A DNA stretch of 11,539 bases, taken from Treponema sp. (GTDB taxonomy: Bacteria > Spirochaetota > Spirochaetia > Treponematales > Treponemataceae). The translations under genes were made by a program, and so were the position numbers. Location of the stretch: assembly GCA_016297415.1 (NCBI GenBank), contig JAEDGQ010000063.1, positions 1 to 11,539 on the forward strand, given 5' to 3'. Shown one piece after another: positions 8,301 to 11,539 of the stretch (position 1 is the first letter of the stretch; every line of letters begins with the position of its first letter). Under the pieces are notes generated by a model. That model did not search any database. It was not told where the DNA came from and saw nothing but the letters and a program-made list of their open reading frames with translations.

Positions 8301-9263
8301 TTATTTATATTCTGACAATTTTTTTAATGATTCAGCATGATTTGGCTCTGCTTTTAATGCTTTTCTCCAGTAAGAACGAGCCTTAACAACATCACCCATA
8401 CTATCATATATTACACCAAGACCGTAATATGCGTCACCTGAAATTTCATTATTTTCTAAAATTGTTGTAAATTCTTTTTCTGCATCTTCATACTTTTTGT
8501 GTTCAATATAAATTTTTCCAAGAAGAAGATGAGTTTTATTTATGATTTTTTCATCTTTGCAGTCCTGTGAAATTCTAAAAAGATACTGTTCTGCAGCAAC
8601 TGCCTGACCGGCATTGTAATATTGTTCTGCAATTGACAAAAGAAGCAGGTCTGTTTCATCTGTCAAAAGAGCTTTTGTAAAAGCTGAAATACTTTCCATC
8701 GTCATACCGAGAGAAGCATAACTTAAGCCCAGATATAAGGGTATGTCTTTTTCAGGATTTTTATAGCCGTGTTTAACAGCCATGTTCAGATATAAAACAG
8801 CAAGATCTGCATAATAATGATATGTAGACATGGAATTTTTGTGATAATAGGCCTTTCCAAGCATGTATTCCAGCTGGGGAATTGTTCTTGATTTTGAATT
8901 CTGGAGAGCCAGTCTTATATTAAAAATTGCTTCGTCAAGGTAAGTCTGGGCTTTTACAGTGTCATTATCTGAAATTGCCAGAAAAAAAGCTGAGTAACCG
9001 TGATAAATCAAGGCTGTGTTATGAAAAGGTTTTGTTTTTAAGATTTCAGAACTTACATTGTAAACTTTCTGATAATTACTGTTTTTCCATTCATTCTGAA
9101 GGTGGGTTACTGATTTACCGTTATAAATGTATGTATCTACTAATTTATGAACAAAAATGGTGACAATGCTGACAACAACAAGAAAAATTGCACCGATAAT
9201 GAGTTTCTGAGCAATTTTAGCATCCTTTTTTACAACACCATTTTTTAAAATGTTCAGTTTCAT
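8301..9263 (-). CDS. Membrane-anchored tetratricopeptide-repeat protein
   Basis: I do not recognise a named family beyond TPR. The 320-residue product has a basic N-terminus, one strong membrane segment (about 21-41) and then a helical solenoid. Repeat units are clearest at about 172-205 (LYLGLSYASLGMTMESISAF), 242-275 (HLLLGKIYIEHKKYEDAEKEF) and 276-309 (AYYGLGVIYDSMGDVVKARSYW), with weaker ones between 75 and 165. TPR domains bind partner proteins or peptides. With the N-terminus inside, as the Lys-rich start suggests, the repeats would face the periplasm. It is the first gene of the mre-rod cluster and 25 bp from mreB, so an elongasome adaptor role is plausible but unproven. The ribosome site (GGTGGG just before ATG 9263) is close to the start and not optimal. 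A similarly placed TPR gene sits upstream of mreB in T. pallidum, as far as I recall. Confidence 0.85.
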   Translation of the reverse strand: MKLNILKNGVVKKDAKIAQKLIIGAIFLVVVSIVTIFVHKLVDTYIYNGKSVTHLQNEWKNSNYQKVYNVSSEILKTKPFHNTALIYHGYSAFFLAISDNDTVKAQTYLDEAIFNIRLALQNSKSRTIPQLEYMLGKAYYHKNSMSTYHYYADLAVLYLNMAVKHGYKNPEKDIPLYLGLSYASLGMTMESISAFTKALLTDETDLLLLSIAEQYYNAGQAVAAEQYLFRISQDCKDEKIINKTHLLLGKIYIEHKKYEDAEKEFTTILENNEISGDAYYGLGVIYDSMGDVVKARSYWRKALKAEPNHAESLKKLSEYK

Positions 9264-9290
9264 TTCCCACCCGCACCAAACAATTTGAAA

Positions 9291-9308
9291 ATAAAAAAAC
9301 AGAAAAGA
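9291..9308 (-). terminator. Possible rnpB terminator: P1 3' strand followed by a T-run
   Basis: The 3' strand of P1 (TCTTTTCTGT) runs straight into TTTTTTTAT. The stem is AT-rich, so intrinsic termination would be inefficient and read-through into the TPR-mre-rod operon is possible. I see no clear separate promoter in the 35 bp before the TPR gene, which makes partial read-through, or a promoter inside rnpB, more likely. Confidence 0.35.
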
Positions 9309-9703
9309 AAATAAGCCGGGTTCTGTCCTGTTTCAAAAAACTAAAAAGTTCCTGAAACGCATAACCATCTATCCGAAACTTCTGTTACCAGAAGCCTTTA
9401 GCAGTCTACCCGTGGCCCCAGGTCCGGAAAACCAGACCACTACTTGACTTTGCTCCAAATGAGGTTTACCTTGCCGGTTCTGTTACCAGAGCCGCGGTGA
9501 GCTCTTACCTCGCCTTTGCACCCTTACCATTGCTGGCGGTATTTTTTCTGTGGCACTTTCTGTCAAAAAACGGGTTATGCAATGAATTACAACTACCGTT
9601 TTTTGCCCTGTTATTACCAGGCATTTTTTCCGGTGGAGCCCGGACTTTCCTCACTTCTTATCTGTGTCATTACAATTAAGAAGCACGGTTATATCTTTTC
9701 TGT
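9299..9703 (-). ncRNA. rnpB: RNase P RNA, bacterial type A-like
   Basis: This RNA is the catalytic subunit of RNase P, which trims the 5' leader from precursor tRNAs. On the minus strand, the diagnostic GAGGAAAGTCCGGGCTCC block lies at 9635-9652, GGCAAGGTAAACCTC is followed by GGAGCAAAGTC, GGGTAGACTGC lies near 9400-9412, and the 3' ACAGAACCCGGCTTAT lies at 9311-9326. P1 is a 10-bp helix between 9694-9703 (5' strand) and 9299-9308 (3' strand). P2 pairs TATAACC with GGTTATG, and P3 pairs 9677-9683 with 9654-9660. The CTGGTAACAG loops and the P12 stem also fit. Ends are set from P1 and may shift by several bases. A run of seven T directly after P1 may terminate the transcript. An extra hairpin at 9330-9358 is described separately. 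The gap to the next gene is only 35 bp. Confidence 0.95.
9330..9358 (-). other. Extra hairpin inside rnpB, probable P19
   Basis: Between the 3' strand of P2 (GGTTATG) and the conserved ACAGAACCC, where E. coli M1 RNA has only a couple of bases, the RNA carries GTTTCA ... TGAAAC with an inner AAC/GTT pairing and an AT-rich loop. Position and form fit helix P19, known from some bacterial RNase P RNAs. The assignment as P19 rests on position only. Confidence 0.6.
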
Positions 9704-9718
9704 AAAATGCTTTTTTAC

Positions 9719-9867
9719 AAAAAAAGGGGCTGTCCAATAAGTAATGACTGTAGCGTTCATTGAGCCCTTCGACCATTGCACTAAATATGGTGGTTTCGAC
9801 AGGTGGTTCCTGAGCCTGTCGAAGGGCTCAACCACCGCAAGTTGAACTTTTTGGACATCCCCTTTTT
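9719..9867 (-). terminator. Possible terminator of the zinc-ribbon gene formed by the palindromic element
   Basis: In minus-strand RNA the right repeat GGGGATGTCC can pair with GGACAGCCCC of the left repeat, and the left one is followed directly by seven T. Inner stems would draw the two ends together. This gives a GC-rich stem plus U-tract at the end of the upstream transcript, as in a Rho-independent terminator, but with an unusually large apical part. The function is inferred from shape alone. Confidence 0.35.
9721..9867. repeat. 147-bp palindromic MITE-like element
   Basis: The element has terminal inverted repeats at 9721-9737 (AAAAAGGGGCTGTCCAA) and 9851-9867 (its complement with one mismatch, 16/17). 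Inside is a perfect 14-bp inverted repeat, 9760-9773 against 9818-9831 (TTGAGCCCTTCGAC and complement), plus GTTCA 9755-9759 against TGAAC 9843-9847. Smaller overlapping stems compete with these: TTCGACAGG 9795-9803 with CCTGTCGAA 9815-9823, and GGTGGT...TGAGCC 9802-9816 with GGCTCA-ACCACC 9825-9836; GGTGGT also occurs at 9789-9794. It encodes no protein. The GGGG(C/A)TGTCC ends look like those of some insertion sequences, and TTCGACAGGCTCAG-type palindromes are dispersed repeats in many bacterial genomes. No convincing target-site duplication is visible. It fills most of the space between the zinc-ribbon gene and rnpB. Confidence 0.8.
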
Positions 9868-9882
9868 AATTGAAGGATTTAA

Positions 9883-10755
9883 TTATTCGTTAAAGTCAAT
9901 TGACTTTTCATCATCATCAGATGATTCTTCGTCATTTTCTTCACCGTCTGCATCTTCCCCAAGTTCATCTCTAAATTCTTCATCGAAATCAGCAAGTGAA
10001 CCAGTTTCGTCCATTGAAAGGAAGTCTTCAACTTCTTCCCCTTCTTCGATTTCTTTGTAGAAAAGGATGCGGCTGCAGTATGGACAGAAAAGAATGTTTT
10101 CGCCTTCACGAACTTCATTTGCAAACTGTGCAGGAAGAATCATATGACATCCAGTACAAACACCGTTCTTTACAGCAACGATACCTTCAGCATTGCGCTG
10201 AATTATACGCTGGAACTTGTAAACGATTTCACTGTCCAGACCTGGAGTGATTTCATTTTCTTTAGCTTCAAGTTCTTTAAGCTGTTCCTGATAAGAAGCA
10301 ATTTCTTTATCAAGGTTTTCTTTATTTGCGTTAAGGTCAGCTTCCTGAGCCTTAATCATTTCTTCGTCCATACGAAGTTTTTCGTTAAGTTCTTCAAGTT
10401 CTTTGTCTTTTTTCTGAAGATTCTTACGGATTTCTGCTTCTCTTGCAGAAGCTTCATTGATCTGTTTTTCAAGAGCTTCATATTCACGGTGTGTAGAAAT
10501 GTTATCCATTCCCTTTTCACCTGCTTCTCTTGATTTTTCAGCTTCGTCAAGTTCCAGCTGGAGCTGACCAACTTCTGCCTTTACCTTTTCATAAGAATCA
10601 TTTGTTTCAAGAAATTCTTTTCTAAGACGTACCAGAAGTTCATCCTGTGATGAAAGCTGTTTTGGTGAATCTTCAATCTTTGCTTCAAGACTGTATTTTT
10701 CTGCAAGAACATCCTGCAGTTCTTTAAGTTTGTCAAAAACTTCTGTTGTTACCAT
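9883..10755 (-). CDS. Coiled-coil protein with C4-type zinc ribbon (PF02591-like) and acidic tail
   Basis: The 290-residue product has a long helical coiled coil (about 5-185, rich in Glu, Lys, Leu), then a zinc ribbon with C200-x2-C203 and C224-x2-C227 (VCTGCHMILPAQ ... ILFCPYCSRILFY), then a tail (236-290) made mostly of Asp, Glu and Ser. The first two parts match the zf-RING_7/C4-type zinc ribbon family, roughly 235-250 residues. Known relatives include Helicobacter HP0958/FlgZ and chlamydial CT398/CdsZ, reported to bind sigma-54 and flagellar or secretion components; I cannot say whether this one does. The acidic tail is the unusual part. ATG 10755 has a GAGG ribosome site 9 nt upstream and its own promoter. 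The gene lies between rpoD and rnpB. DksA is another Cys4 coiled-coil protein but differs in length and layout. Confidence 0.88.
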   Translation of the reverse strand: MVTTEVFDKLKELQDVLAEKYSLEAKIEDSPKQLSSQDELLVRLRKEFLETNDSYEKVKAEVGQLQLELDEAEKSREAGEKGMDNISTHREYEALEKQINEASAREAEIRKNLQKKDKELEELNEKLRMDEEMIKAQEADLNANKENLDKEIASYQEQLKELEAKENEITPGLDSEIVYKFQRIIQRNAEGIVAVKNGVCTGCHMILPAQFANEVREGENILFCPYCSRILFYKEIEEGEEVEDFLSMDETGSLADFDEEFRDELGEDADGEENDEESSDDDEKSIDFNE

Positions 10756-10787
10756 GTCGAAAATCCTCGAATTTATTGTATCTTAAT

Positions 10788-10816
10788 ATTATATAAAAAA
10801 TTATTTTTAATGTCTA
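10788..10816 (-). promoter_or_regulatory. Sigma-70 type promoter of the zinc-ribbon gene
   Basis: On the minus strand TAGACA (10811-10816, five of six matches to TTGACA) is followed by a 17-bp AT-rich spacer and a perfect TATAAT (10788-10793). Transcription would start near 10780, giving a leader of about 25 nt with the ribosome site inside it. The gene can therefore be expressed apart from rpoD. Confidence 0.75.
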
Positions 10817-10831
10817 TGACCGGCCTGAAAC

Positions 10832-11539
10832 CTAGGATTCAAGGTAATCACGAAGTTCGCTGGCACGACGCGGATGACGAAGTCTTCTTAAAGCCTTTGC
10901 TTCAATCTGACGAATACGTTCACGTGTTACATTGAAGTAAAGTCCAACTTCTTCAAGTGTAAGACTATAACCATCATCAAGACCAAAACGCATTTTAAGA
11001 ACTTCCTGTTCACGAGGCGGAAGCCCGCTTAATACTTCACGAAGCTGTTCCTGAAGCATTGTATATGCAGTCTGATTTGCTGGATTTTCAACTTCTTTAT
11101 CTTCAATGAAGTCTCCCAGCTGGCTGTCTTCTTCTTCACCGATTGGTGTTTCAAGTGAAATTGGTTCACGGGCAACATTCTTTACCTGTTTAACACGGGC
11201 AACTGGCCATCCAAGCTGCTGTGCAATTTCTTCGTCGTTAGGTTCACGACCAAGTTTCTGCATAAGCTGACGGCTTTCCCGGACAACCTTATTAATCTGT
11301 TCAATCATGTGAACAGGTACACGAATTGTACGGGCCTGATCTGAAATTGAACGGGTAATTGCCTGACGAATCCACCATGTTGCATATGTTGAGAATTTGT
11401 ATCCTTTGCGGTATTCAAACTTTTCTACAGCTTTAATAAGACCAATATTTCCTTCCTGAACAAGATCAAAGAACTGAAGGCCACGGTTTGTATATTTTTT
11501 TGCAATAGAAACAACAAGACGAAGGTTGGCATTAATAAG
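10832..11539 (-). CDS. rpoD: RNA polymerase housekeeping sigma factor RpoD (sigma-70), 5' end outside the window
   Basis: RpoD directs RNA polymerase to most housekeeping promoters. The frame is open from the right edge to a TAG at 10832-10834, giving 235 C-terminal residues; the N-terminal part is missing. Visible parts, numbered within the fragment: region 2.1-2.2 ANLRLVVSIAKKYTNRGLQF (4-23) and DLVQEGNIGLIKAVEKFEYR (25-44), region 2.3-2.4 with YKFSTYATWWIRQAITRSI (47-65), region 3 from about 79, the 3.2 finger EEEDSQLGDF (135-144), and the region 4.2 helix-turn-helix TLEEVGLYFNVTRERIRQIE (194-213) ending in ALRRLRHPRR. Similarity to E. coli sigma-70 is very high, so this is the primary sigma rather than an alternative one. 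The ATG at 11308 is internal (HMIEQINK), not the start. In T. pallidum dnaG lies upstream, as I recall. Confidence 0.98.
   Translation of the reverse strand, partial: LINANLRLVVSIAKKYTNRGLQFFDLVQEGNIGLIKAVEKFEYRKGYKFSTYATWWIRQAITRSISDQARTIRVPVHMIEQINKVVRESRQLMQKLGREPNDEEIAQQLGWPVARVKQVKNVAREPISLETPIGEEEDSQLGDFIEDKEVENPANQTAYTMLQEQLREVLSGLPPREQEVLKMRFGLDDGYSLTLEEVGLYFNVTRERIRQIEAKALRRLRHPRRASELRDYLES

Noticed and set aside
9701..9719. Hairpin TGTAAAA/TTTTACA just upstream of rnpB
   Set aside because: A perfect 7-bp inverted repeat, but fully AT-rich and in an AT-rich setting; as a terminator it would be weak, and part overlaps the likely rnpB start region.
9497..9740. Two overlapping short plus-strand frames
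   Set aside because: They run through the complement of rnpB, whose conserved helices and motifs explain the sequence fully.
9803..10533. Serine- and phenylalanine-rich plus-strand frames (9803-10060, 9996-10250, 10144-10533) and minus-strand frames inside the zinc-ribbon gene
   Set aside because: They are products of the Asp/Glu/Lys codon bias of the coiled-coil and acidic-tail gene read in other frames.
10832..11308. A complete 158-residue gene starting at ATG 11308
   Set aside because: The same frame continues upstream to the window edge with sigma-70 region 2, so this ATG is an internal methionine of RpoD.

Overview
The window is a compact, AT-rich stretch of a spirochete chromosome, most likely a Treponema of the gut, rumen or oral type. 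This is judged from protein sequence and gene order; no database search was possible. Every gene lies on the minus strand, so transcription runs from the right edge to the left. The order rpoD, C4 zinc-ribbon gene, (rnpB), TPR gene, mreB, mreC, mreD, mrdA, rodA matches my recollection of Treponema pallidum around TP0493-TP0501.

Right part (about 9300-11539): the 3' two thirds of rpoD (housekeeping sigma-70) enters from the right edge. After a 76-bp gap with a good sigma-70-type promoter comes a coiled-coil/C4 zinc-ribbon protein with a very acidic tail. Next is a 147-bp palindromic element with 17-bp terminal inverted repeats, then the RNase P RNA gene (rnpB) in standard bacterial form with an extra hairpin near its 3' end.

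Middle (2616-9263): a membrane-anchored TPR protein is followed by mreB-mreC-mreD-mrdA-rodA. MreB filaments, the MreC/MreD membrane proteins, the transpeptidase PBP2 and the glycosyltransferase RodA make up the elongasome, the machine that inserts peptidoglycan along the cell wall. Spacing is tight (25 and 18 bp gaps, a 1-bp overlap, a 4-bp overlap, a 10-bp gap), so this is clearly one operon. RodA carries an extra segment of about 65-70 residues with two hydrophobic stretches.

Left part (1-2579): 36 bp after rodA starts a large radical-SAM protein fused to a DUF2344 domain. It is open to the left edge and must end just beyond it. Its function is unknown to me. It probably belongs to the same transcript, and the same family follows the rod genes in clostridia.

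Most of the window is conserved housekeeping DNA. The parts that deserve a second look are the palindromic element between the zinc-ribbon gene and rnpB, the radical-SAM/DUF2344 protein tied to the elongasome operon, the RodA insertion, and the extra hairpin in rnpB. I see no CRISPR array, tRNA, prophage or defence system.
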